Below, piece by piece: positions 7,787 through 14,195 of a DNA stretch of 29,851 nt (position 1 is its first letter; each line of letters starts with the position of its first letter). The position numbers and the translations under genes are program-made. The notes under the pieces are model-generated. The model was not told the origin of the DNA and did no database searches. It saw nothing but the letters and a program-made list of their open reading frames with translations. The stretch comes from a virus: positions 1 to 29,851 of the IMG/VR virus record IMGVR_UViG_3300046656_000170. The stretch is one strand, 5' to 3'.

Positions 7787-9034
7787 ATGTCGATTTATTA
7801 TGTGCGGACAGATGGGAACAATGGCAACACGGGGCTGGTGAACTCGGCTGCCAGTCCAAATGGCGCATTTCGTTCGGTTCAAAAAGGCATTGATGTGATG
7901 GTGGCAGGGGATACCTGCAATGTGGTATCCGGCACCTATCTAGCGAGCGACGTCTCTGGCGGCACCCAACTCACGAACGTCGTCGGCAATGTTAGCAGTG
8001 CGAAGGCGAGCGGCACGGCACTGGCCCCAATCACGCTCAAGAGTCTGGTCACTGGTGCGGTACGCCTGACGGTGCCAAGCATCGCGGGCGTCCAAAATAG
8101 CGGGATTGTCATTTCGCGTCCCTATTGGATCATTGACGGATTTGAAATTTCAGGGGGCGCCAGCACCGATATAGGAGCCGCGCATCATGGCGTCGATGTC
8201 ACCACCGGGTCTGACAATTCCATCATTCGCCACAACCTCCTCCATCATATCGGGAACGTCTGCACGGATACCATCTTTGGCGAGGAAGGCATCTACGCGA
8301 ACGGCGGCAGTAATGTGACCATCGATGGGAACACCTTCCATGACATCGGCAGAAACTTCTCCCATACCTTCGATCCGACGAGTTTTTGCAACACGACCGT
8401 CGAAGCGGCCACGCATAATCACGATCACGGCATCTATACGGACGTAAGTGCCACGAACGTCCTCATTATCAATAACCTTTTCTACAATACCCTGCACGGC
8501 TGGGGGGTGCAGATCAAAGGCAATAGTTCGGCGAAGGTCTATAACAACACGTTCTATGGGGCGAATCCCAACAACACCTATCCGGGACAACTTGTGTTCG
8601 ACAATGGCACGCATAGCAATACTGATATTGCCAACAACATTGCCTATCAGCCAGGCGGGTACACGCCTGGATTCATCTTCTATTTCGACACTGCCGGGCC
8701 GTATAGCAACGTCACGGTGCGCAACAATCTCGTCTATCAGGGCGTACTGACGGCGTTGAACCTCACGGGCAATGCGCAACCAGCGGGAGTCACGGCCTCC
8801 GGGAACATCGTGAACGCGACGAATCCGAATCTCGTCGATCCGGTGAATCATGATTTCAGACTCCAGGCAAGCAGCGCAAGTGCCCTCAACGCGGGACTGA
8901 CGTTGGTGCAGGTGACGGCGGATTTCTTGGGCGTGGCACGCCCGCAGGGGGCGGGGTACGATATTGGGGCCTACGAATTTTCGAGTACGGATACCACGCC
9001 GCCAGCGGCTCCCATCAATCTGAGGATTGTCTGA
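7787..9034 (+). CDS. Right-handed beta-helix protein with C-terminal FN3 strand-A tail
   Basis: A 415-residue protein preceded by TAAGGGGAT. The N-terminus (YYVRTDGNNGNTG, FRSVQKGIDVMVAGDTCNV, SGTY) matches the start of secreted parallel beta-helix proteins related to pectate and alginate lyases. Rungs follow, such as YWIIDGFEISG, NSIIRHNLLHHI, NVTIDGNTFHDI, NVLIINNLFYNT, SAKVYNNTFYG and NVTVRNNLVYQ, with strong Asn stacking. The end, DFRLQASSASALNAG then GAGYDIGAYEF, is the common closing motif of 'choice-of-anchor' beta-helix proteins. The last 13 residues (TTPPAAPINLRIV) are an FN3 strand-A start, then a stop. No signal peptide. It could be a tailspike/depolymerase or glycan-binding fibre. 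The stop overlaps the next ATG (TGATG). Confidence 0.75.
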   Translation: MSIYYVRTDGNNGNTGLVNSAASPNGAFRSVQKGIDVMVAGDTCNVVSGTYLASDVSGGTQLTNVVGNVSSAKASGTALAPITLKSLVTGAVRLTVPSIAGVQNSGIVISRPYWIIDGFEISGGASTDIGAAHHGVDVTTGSDNSIIRHNLLHHIGNVCTDTIFGEEGIYANGGSNVTIDGNTFHDIGRNFSHTFDPTSFCNTTVEAATHNHDHGIYTDVSATNVLIINNLFYNTLHGWGVQIKGNSSAKVYNNTFYGANPNNTYPGQLVFDNGTHSNTDIANNIAYQPGGYTPGFIFYFDTAGPYSNVTVRNNLVYQGVLTALNLTGNAQPAGVTASGNIVNATNPNLVDPVNHDFRLQASSASALNAGLTLVQVTADFLGVARPQGAGYDIGAYEFSSTDTTPPAAPINLRIV

Positions 9035-9762
9035 TGGCGTACCGCAGCTCCGCAGCCAATTCAGCCGTGGCAGGGAATAACACGGCCACGCCCGCAGGTA
9101 CGGCGGCTGGAGATTATCTCTGTGGCGTGATGATCTGCGATTCGCAAACGCCTGGCGTCACGCCGCCGACAGGATGGACCACTCGCGTGACGGTAACGAA
9201 CACGGCTCCTGATGGGCAGACGATGGTGTTTGCCGATAAGGTGGCAGCGGGAGGGGATTCGTTTCAGTGGAATAACACGTCCGGCAATAGCATGGTGATC
9301 GCGGCGGCTTTCTCTGGACGCAACCAAACGTCTCCGCGTACTGCTATTACTGGGGAGAAGAACGAAAGCACCAATACAGATTCGTTCACTGTCTCACATA
9401 CAGGACTTACAGCGGCGACCGGCGACGATATCGCCGTCTTCATGCAAATTGATGAAGTGACCGGCAGTGATACATGGGATCTCGCGCAAATCACGAACTA
9501 CACCGAGCGGCAGGATAATGTTGCGAGTCAATCGTTCGTCCACGGCGCGGCCCTAGACACACGCGACAATGTAAGCGCGGGAGCGACCGGCGCATTGAGT
9601 TCAGCGACTACTTGCTTGACTAGGCCGGGAGTTGGGACAGGCGGGTGGAGCGTCATTGCGGTGGCGATTGCGATTGCTGGCACCGTCGATAATAGTCAAA
9701 TCGGTGCGGCGGTTACGCAACTCACTTCCGGTGGGAAAATGATTGGATTGCGCTATGTCTAA
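9034..9762 (+). CDS. Beta-rich virion/fibre protein
   Basis: A 242-residue protein composed mostly of Thr, Ala, Gly, Ser and Val. The patterns AGDYLCGVMI, PPTGWTTRVTV, GQTMVFADKVAAGGDSFQW and NSMVIAAAFSGR form repeated beta strands of a jelly-roll-like module often found in phage fibres and bacterial surface proteins. The C-terminal WSVIAVAIAIAG strand closes the module. The start overlaps the preceding beta-helix stop by one base, so the two are translationally coupled and probably made in similar amounts. A structural role is inferred. Confidence 0.6.
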   Translation: MAYRSSAANSAVAGNNTATPAGTAAGDYLCGVMICDSQTPGVTPPTGWTTRVTVTNTAPDGQTMVFADKVAAGGDSFQWNNTSGNSMVIAAAFSGRNQTSPRTAITGEKNESTNTDSFTVSHTGLTAATGDDIAVFMQIDEVTGSDTWDLAQITNYTERQDNVASQSFVHGAALDTRDNVSAGATGALSSATTCLTRPGVGTGGWSVIAVAIAIAGTVDNSQIGAAVTQLTSGGKMIGLRYV

Positions 9763-9895
9763 TGAACCGAAATATGTTCCGACGTGGGAAGAAGTGCAGA
9801 GCAATTCGTGGAACTATTGTTTTGGAGATCCCATCATTCCCTTACGTCCACTCCAGGACGAAGCGCCGAAGGAGTCAGATGAATCTCATCAGTAA
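9755..9895 (+). CDS. Acidic microprotein (46 aa) nested between two genes
   Basis: The ATG at 9755 lies 8 bases inside the end of the previous gene and the stop at 9893-9895 lies 17 bases inside the next one. The product (MSNEPKYVPTWEEVQ start, ending in EAPKESDESHQ) has 46 residues, is acidic and has a plausible composition with several aromatic residues, unlike a shadow frame. Without it the interval 9763-9878 would be non-coding in an otherwise gap-free cluster. The competing frame reaching back to 9762 reads as an Arg-rich, shadow-like sequence. No function can be assigned. Confidence 0.6.
   Translation: MSNEPKYVPTWEEVQSNSWNYCFGDPIIPLRPLQDEAPKESDESHQ
9870..9874 (+). promoter_or_regulatory. 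Ribosome-binding site fixing the start at 9879
   Basis: GGAG/AAGGAG immediately before the ATG at 9879 shows that the zinc-ribbon gene starts here and not at the in-frame ATG at 9762, which has no such site and would overlap the 46-residue gene. Confidence 0.7.
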
Positions 9896-10202
9896 CGGCT
9901 ATCGCTTTCGGCGCGGCACGGGCTCACCGTTTGATTCGCTCGTGAAGCCGGAGCATGACATGAGTGTGGCGCGGAATGGGGTGCCGTGTAAATGGTGCCC
10001 CACCTGCAAGCAGGGCGTCGATACGAAGATTGAACAGCCGAATCAGGCGCAGGTCTTTGGGTTTAAGGAAACCTGTAAACGCTGCGGGGCCGTGCTCATG
10101 AGCGCCGTCTACTATCACGTCGAATCGCTTGTAGAGAAGCCGACTGAATTGGTCAAGAAAGCGTTGCTCTGGACCAGCGAGAAGGAGTGTCTGACGAAAT
10201 GA
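9879..10202 (+). CDS. Zinc-ribbon protein (107 aa)
   Basis: A 107-residue protein with cysteines at 37, 40, 43 (CKWCPTC) and 66, 69 (CKRC), enough for one zinc ribbon plus one extra cysteine. The N-terminus is basic (SNGYRFRRGTG) and the C-terminus is a helix (ESLVEKPTELVKKALLW). The gene is preceded by GGAG and overlaps the downstream glycosyltransferase by ATGA, so it is coupled to it. The metal-binding knuckle may mediate nucleic-acid or protein contact. I do not recognise a named family. Confidence 0.7.
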   Translation: MNLISNGYRFRRGTGSPFDSLVKPEHDMSVARNGVPCKWCPTCKQGVDTKIEQPNQAQVFGFKETCKRCGAVLMSAVYYHVESLVEKPTELVKKALLWTSEKECLTK

Positions 10203-10963
10203 GACTCGATCATCCGCCTGGTGTCATTTGTGTGGCAAGCGGCGAATTGTCCCGCTATCCGCATTTCACCGATAGCATGCTGAACGTCTTGCGCCCCAAG
10301 GGCAGCCGCGTGCATATGGGCATCGGCCTCAATGTGGCCGCGAATTTCAATGCGGGCATTCGCCAAATGATGGCGGTCCCCAGCTTTGAATGGGTCTGGA
10401 TTATGGGCGACGATCATGAGTTCGATCCCACAACTCTCTTACGGTTATTGGATCATGAACTCGATATCGTCGTCCCCCTTGTGGTCCGCAGACAACCGCC
10501 GTTTATCCCGGTGCTGTTTAAGCGGCCAACAGACGAGACGCCGCTCGGGCAGTTCCCGCCGTTCTTCTGGCACGACCTGCCGGCAGGCGGCCTACTCGGG
10601 CCTGACGACGGGCTCTATACCTGCGGGAGTGCCGGGATGTTGATTCGTCGCGAAGTCCTAGAGACGCTGACGGACCCCTGGTTTGAAATGGGGAAGATGG
10701 GAAAGGATCTCACGAATGAAGACACGCATTTCTGCCTGAAGGCGCAAGAGGCGGGGTTCTCGATTCATGCCGATTTAGAGACGCCGATGGATCATTGGAC
10801 GCCGATTAGCTTGCGTCCGGTTAAAACAGATTCGGGGGTGTGGACGGTGGCCCTCAATCTCGGTGGCAATATCACAGTCTCCCTGCCGCCGTCGTTGCTC
10901 ACCGAATTACTCACGACCGTCACAGAGGGCACGAAAGAGAACTTCGCGCCCCCAACATTATAG
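10199..10963 (+). CDS. GT-A fold glycosyltransferase (copy 2)
   Basis: A 254-residue enzyme read from the ATG at 10199, which overlaps the previous stop (ATGA). With this start, GDDH falls at 70-73, NED at 173-175 and DHW at 198-200, exactly the residue numbers of the same motifs in the protein at 3891-4697, which supports both the start and common descent. Strand VICVASG (9-15), N-F-N-A-G (49-53), WVWIMGDDHEFDP and GSAGMLIRREVLE are also aligned. A GTG at 10187 overlaps the ribosome site and is less likely. It should transfer a sugar from a nucleotide donor in the cytosol. Sequence differences in the acceptor region (100-140) suggest a different acceptor from copy 1. Confidence 0.8.
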   Translation: MRLDHPPGVICVASGELSRYPHFTDSMLNVLRPKGSRVHMGIGLNVAANFNAGIRQMMAVPSFEWVWIMGDDHEFDPTTLLRLLDHELDIVVPLVVRRQPPFIPVLFKRPTDETPLGQFPPFFWHDLPAGGLLGPDDGLYTCGSAGMLIRREVLETLTDPWFEMGKMGKDLTNEDTHFCLKAQEAGFSIHADLETPMDHWTPISLRPVKTDSGVWTVALNLGGNITVSLPPSLLTELLTTVTEGTKENFAPPTL

Positions 10964-10973
10964 GAGGTTTCCG

Positions 10974-11450
10974 ATGCCAAAGTACGCCATCATGTTTGCA
11001 TCCCAAACAACCAGCACATCCACCAAATCCATCCTCGGTGCCTATATGCTGACCGACAGCACGCGCCAGGGAGAAATTGTGGAGTGTATTTGGACCGGCT
11101 CTGGGTCCGTCGCCGCTGCGGATATTCAACATCGCGGCGATCTCGCCGGCGTCACCTTCGGGGCGACCGGGGCCTCCACCTCGATCACGCCGATTCCATG
11201 GAATCCAGCAGCGGCAGCCGCGCTCGGCAACTATGGCGCCAACTACGGCACCGAGCCGACTGCTCTCTCTGCCGTCCATCCGGTGCAAGTCGGATTCAAT
11301 CAGCGCGGAGGCATACGCTGGGCCGTCCCACAGGGCGAAGGGTTTAAGATCACGAATGCCGGCACCACTGAGAAGGGCGCCGTCATGACGACCATCTCCA
11401 GTGCGGCTGGTAACGTCGATGGGAACCTTCATTTCTGGCAGGGCAATTGA
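10974..11450 (+). CDS. Virion-associated beta-rich protein (158 aa)
   Basis: The ATG at 10974 is preceded by an excellent ribosome site, AGGAGG, 6 bases upstream. Residues 1-158 are rich in Ala, Gly, Thr, Ser and Ile, with a hydrophobic beta pattern (AIMFASQTTSTSTKSILGAYMLT, split by polar turns) and a conserved-looking C-terminus (GGIRWAVPQGEGFKI, DGNLHFWQGN). The strong ribosome site points to high copy number. I infer a structural role; the family is not recognised. A longer frame from 10863 is overlapped by the glycosyltransferase and rejected. Confidence 0.6.
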   Translation: MPKYAIMFASQTTSTSTKSILGAYMLTDSTRQGEIVECIWTGSGSVAAADIQHRGDLAGVTFGATGASTSITPIPWNPAAAAALGNYGANYGTEPTALSAVHPVQVGFNQRGGIRWAVPQGEGFKITNAGTTEKGAVMTTISSAAGNVDGNLHFWQGN

Positions 11451-11456
11451 ACTGCA

Positions 11457-11696
11457 GTGACGCTGCACGTCTATCATTGTGAAACCGTCACCATCCGGTC
11501 TGAGCGGGTGCTGCGGATGAAGCCGGATGGTGTGTTTCACGGGTTGCGCTTGCACATGAATACTGATCAGGCGATTACGTTTTGGGCGCGCACGGAAGAG
11601 GGGCTGATGGAACTGGCAGAATCCTTGGCGAACACCATGCTCAGGCCCCTGCCGGCCATTACCCATTCGGCGTTGCCGGGACAAATGAGTCAGTAA
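11457..11696 (+). CDS. Small hypothetical protein (79 aa), GTG start
   Basis: A 79-residue soluble protein starting at GTG six bases after the previous stop, with a weak ribosome site. It alternates strands and helices (LHVYHCETVTI, FHGLRLHMNT, EEGLMELAESLA) and ends without a clear domain. The next gene overlaps its stop (TAATG). Composition is normal for a real protein. Function unknown; co-transcribed with virion genes. Confidence 0.55.
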   Translation: MTLHVYHCETVTIRSERVLRMKPDGVFHGLRLHMNTDQAITFWARTEEGLMELAESLANTMLRPLPAITHSALPGQMSQ

Positions 11697-11971
11697 TGTA
11701 TGTGAATACGGGCCTTGCGAATCCCGCCTATGTCACGCATCCGGCACTCGCTGGATCGAAGCGCATTCGGATTGAGGGCATCCATGATTCAGACTGCGAG
11801 TTAGTCATGGCGATGGTGCAGTTTAAGACGGGACAGGTGGGCATCGTCGTCGATAATGTCGAAGCGTCGTTTGAGAATTTGGTGAAGGTCCATCAACTGA
11901 TCTCGCTCGTGCGAGACGAAATGGACCGACGCCTGCAATTGCACGCGCAGACGGTCCCAGGAGAACGCTGA
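11696..11971 (+). CDS. Small hypothetical protein (91 aa)
   Basis: A 91-residue protein starting at the ATG overlapping the preceding stop (TAATG). The first 25 residues are a beta segment (YVNTGLANPAYVTHPAL), followed by KRIRIEGIHDSDCELVMAM and a long C-terminal helix (NLVKVHQLISLVRDEMDRRLQ) that could oligomerise. A longer in-frame ORF from 11582 lies on top of the previous gene and is rejected. The stop is one base before the next ATG. Function unknown. Confidence 0.55.
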   Translation: MYVNTGLANPAYVTHPALAGSKRIRIEGIHDSDCELVMAMVQFKTGQVGIVVDNVEASFENLVKVHQLISLVRDEMDRRLQLHAQTVPGER

Positions 11972-11972
11972 T

Positions 11973-12509
11973 ATGGGCAGACAATTATTCGGAGACGGAC
12001 CCTTTACCGATGCGCCAGTAGGCTTGGCGACGGCCCTGAGTTCCACCAGCGCCGAAGCGTTGTGGGTCGCCGCTACCTGGACGCCGATCTATGGCAATGA
12101 TGCGAAGGCGGGGAAAATCTATTGCGTGCGGGCTGGCGGGACCGGGTCACTGACTGGCGGCACGGGCATCATCACGCCAACCTTCACGACTGGGTCAGTG
12201 GCATTGGGTGCCAGCTTAACGCAAGGGACGGCGACGATCCTGGCGTGCGGATTCTACTTGATGTTCGACTTACTGATCCAGGCGGTGACTGGGGCGGCAG
12301 CCAGCGTCACCTCAATGACGGGCGCCGGCATGATGGCATTCGGCGGCGGCGTCGTGTCTGGGACGGCCAATCCGAACACCTTCAGCTTCGGCGGCACGGC
12401 GGCAACGGCGGTGGACACGTCGATCAACGGCGCGATCCAGATTCAGAAGACCTTGAGCACGACCAATTCGGTGACGCCAAGGATCGTCTACATCTTCGCG
12501 AGGAATTAA
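11973..12509 (+). CDS. Beta-rich virion protein (178 aa)
   Basis: A 178-residue protein rich in Gly, Thr, Ala and Ser. It opens with MGRQLFGDGPFTDAPVG and contains LWVAATWTPIYGNDAKAGKIYCVRAGG and repeated TGT/TSG turns, ending in RIVYIFARN. The pattern of short strands separated by Gly-Thr turns is that of a small capsid- or tail-surface beta-sandwich. One base separates it from the previous stop and it overlaps the next ATG (TAATG). Structural role inferred from composition and context. Confidence 0.6.
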   Translation: MGRQLFGDGPFTDAPVGLATALSSTSAEALWVAATWTPIYGNDAKAGKIYCVRAGGTGSLTGGTGIITPTFTTGSVALGASLTQGTATILACGFYLMFDLLIQAVTGAAASVTSMTGAGMMAFGGGVVSGTANPNTFSFGGTAATAVDTSINGAIQIQKTLSTTNSVTPRIVYIFARN

Positions 12510-12841
12510 TGAACGGATTGGGCATCCAAGGCGGTGTCCCGCTGACCATGGGCCTCCCTACCGTACAGGGCTTTCCGCAGATGGATGTCACGGTCGCTGA
12601 CCAGACGTTCATCTTGAGCGGCGTCACGCGCGATGCGCAAGGCAATGCGTTAGCCAGTTGCAAGGTTCGCCTCTTTATGACGAATACTGATGCACTATCG
12701 GCGGGCGTGCAGACCTCCGACCCCTCGACGGGCGCCTATGCCTTCGCCGTGCAGCCGCTCGTCACCTATTACGTCGTCGCCTACAAGACTGGTTCTCCTG
12801 ACGTAGAAGGCACGACGGTGAATACGCTGGTGGGAACCTAA
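12509..12841 (+). CDS. Carboxypeptidase-regulatory-like (Ig/transthyretin-type) domain protein
   Basis: A 110-residue protein from the ATG at 12509 (TAATG with the previous stop). Residues 35-110 have the order of a carboxypeptidase-regulatory/transthyretin-type beta-sandwich: FILSGVTRDAQGNALASCKV, then RLFMTN, SDPSTGAYAFAV and TYYVVAYKTGSP. In phages such domains appear as small add-on modules of virion proteins. A longer frame starting at 12122 overlaps the previous gene and its N-terminal part is Arg-rich shadow sequence, so it is rejected. Confidence 0.65.
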   Translation: MNGLGIQGGVPLTMGLPTVQGFPQMDVTVADQTFILSGVTRDAQGNALASCKVRLFMTNTDALSAGVQTSDPSTGAYAFAVQPLVTYYVVAYKTGSPDVEGTTVNTLVGT

Positions 12842-12842
12842 T

Positions 12843-13661
12843 GTGCCGGATGTCTACCTCTACCCAGGAGAGGCCAATCCCAACGATGTTCGTCTTCGCC
12901 CCGCATTCGACCCAGCGGTGTATCATGCCGTTCGTCAACTTACAGACAGCGTGCGCAACGTCAGACTCCTCTCGCTTACGGCTGGTGATGACGCGGCCCT
13001 CTTGGGCGGCTTCTTCAAGCCTGAAACCGTCCCGTGGTGGATTCCCTGTGAGCGCGTGGCAAGCAGTATTCGCTATCGGTATGAGGTGCCTCGGGACTTC
13101 ACGCCAATTCAATTTGTGCCGAATACGCAAGCCTGGTGGCTCGACAGCGTGCGGATGGGCACCGGCGTCCGTTATCAACGAGACACCCATCGAGATACCG
13201 CCTGGTCCTATCAAGCCGTTCCGGTCATCTTCGACCCGTCTGGACAGCCATGGACGATCGACAGTCAACGGAACATTCGGAGACAGCTTCTCACCGCTGG
13301 CGATGATGAGACGTTCCTGGGAGGATTCTTTGACCCCAAGACCGTCCCTTGGCACATCGAGAGCCGCCGTGTGGAGGCGCCAGCCTGGTGGCCAAGCGAT
13401 CAGCCTGACGCCGCTTGGATTACGCCGAACCTTGTGGTGGCGCCTCCATTTGATGCGGCATTGTTCCCGGCTATTGCGGAATTGGTGGGCCACCGGACAC
13501 CGAGGCAGGCGAGCCTGGTCCTCCAGGGCGGCAGTTATGTCTTCGATCTCAGCTTCGTCCATGACGTCCTCGGTCTTACGGACCCTGTGCCCTCCGCTCT
13601 TATCAAACTCCGTCCGATTGCGCCCATTATGAACCGACGACGACAACGCAGAAGGAGATAA
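12843..13661 (+). CDS. W/DSQR repeat protein 1
   Basis: A 272-residue protein starting at GTG. An ATG two bases earlier (12841) opens another frame of almost equal length, but that product is Ser/Arg/Pro-rich and lacks a fold pattern, so the GTG frame is taken. It opens with YLYPGEANPNDVRLR, a start seen in phage and bacterial hypothetical proteins. Four copies of a degenerate repeat follow, with 'R-x' cores near residues 67-71 (IPCER), 100-104 (LDSVR), 139-143 (IDSQR) and 172-176 (IESRR), and with [FV]-[DN]-P just upstream. The C-terminus is Arg-rich (NRRRQRRRR), partly because the codons include the ribosome site of the next gene. Virion or fibre component inferred. Confidence 0.7.
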   Translation: MPDVYLYPGEANPNDVRLRPAFDPAVYHAVRQLTDSVRNVRLLSLTAGDDAALLGGFFKPETVPWWIPCERVASSIRYRYEVPRDFTPIQFVPNTQAWWLDSVRMGTGVRYQRDTHRDTAWSYQAVPVIFDPSGQPWTIDSQRNIRRQLLTAGDDETFLGGFFDPKTVPWHIESRRVEAPAWWPSDQPDAAWITPNLVVAPPFDAALFPAIAELVGHRTPRQASLVLQGGSYVFDLSFVHDVLGLTDPVPSALIKLRPIAPIMNRRRQRRRR

Positions 13662-13663
13662 GC

Positions 13664-14182
13664 ATGAAGATTATAGCCCCTCCGCAAATCAATGGCGTCG
13701 ATGAACTGTTGGACCTCATCATCAATCCTGGCAAACTCGCCAAGATGCTGCAGGACCTCAAGGCGATGAAGGACGCCATCGCGGCGAACTGCGATATCTA
13801 TAATACGAAATCTCAGGCCGATGAATATCTCGCCCAGGCGCAAACGACGAGGGAGCAGGCGCAGGCGACTCTTGCGGAGGCGGATGCGGCACGACAGCAG
13901 GCCAAGGCATTTGCTGAACAAGTGAACCAAACGCTGAAGGCGGCGCAAGCGAAGCAGAGCGATGCGGACACGGCGAGCCGCGCCAAGCAAAAGGATTTGC
14001 AATTCTTAGAGCAATCACTCAATGAACGTGGGAAGGCATTGGCCACCCGCTCCGATGATCTCGACGCTCGTGAAACCGCCTTGAACGACGCGACGGCAGC
14101 GTTGATGCGCAAGCAGGCCGCGCTCGATGGTGAAGTGGATAAGATGAAGCAACGCATTGCGCTCTTTAGTGACCTGCACTAA
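13664..14182 (+). CDS. Coiled-coil protein (172 aa)
   Basis: A 172-residue protein with GGAG 6-7 bases before the ATG, between the two repeat proteins. Residues 1-45 form a helical hairpin (DELLDLIINPGKLAKMLQDL). Residues 50-165 are a long Ala/Gln/Lys/Glu-rich heptad coiled coil (for example QTTREQAQATLAEADAARQQ), with short breaks. No transmembrane or signal sequence. It could be a fibre stalk or a tail-core rod that links the two repeat proteins in one complex. Operon position is the only functional clue. Confidence 0.7.
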   Translation: MKIIAPPQINGVDELLDLIINPGKLAKMLQDLKAMKDAIAANCDIYNTKSQADEYLAQAQTTREQAQATLAEADAARQQAKAFAEQVNQTLKAAQAKQSDADTASRAKQKDLQFLEQSLNERGKALATRSDDLDARETALNDATAALMRKQAALDGEVDKMKQRIALFSDLH

Positions 14183-14195
14183 ATAAGGACAGCAT

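Noticed and set aside
12841-13632. ATG-initiated overlapping frame of 263 codons
   Set aside because: Ser/Arg/Pro-rich, lacks fold features, while the GTG frame two bases later carries the repeated W/DSQR motifs. Kept only as a finding about start context.
13632-13661. Arg-rich tail of the first repeat protein as a nucleic-acid-binding motif
   Set aside because: The last Arg codons overlap the GGAG ribosome site of the next gene, which itself forces AGA/AGG codons; a functional tail cannot be separated from that constraint.
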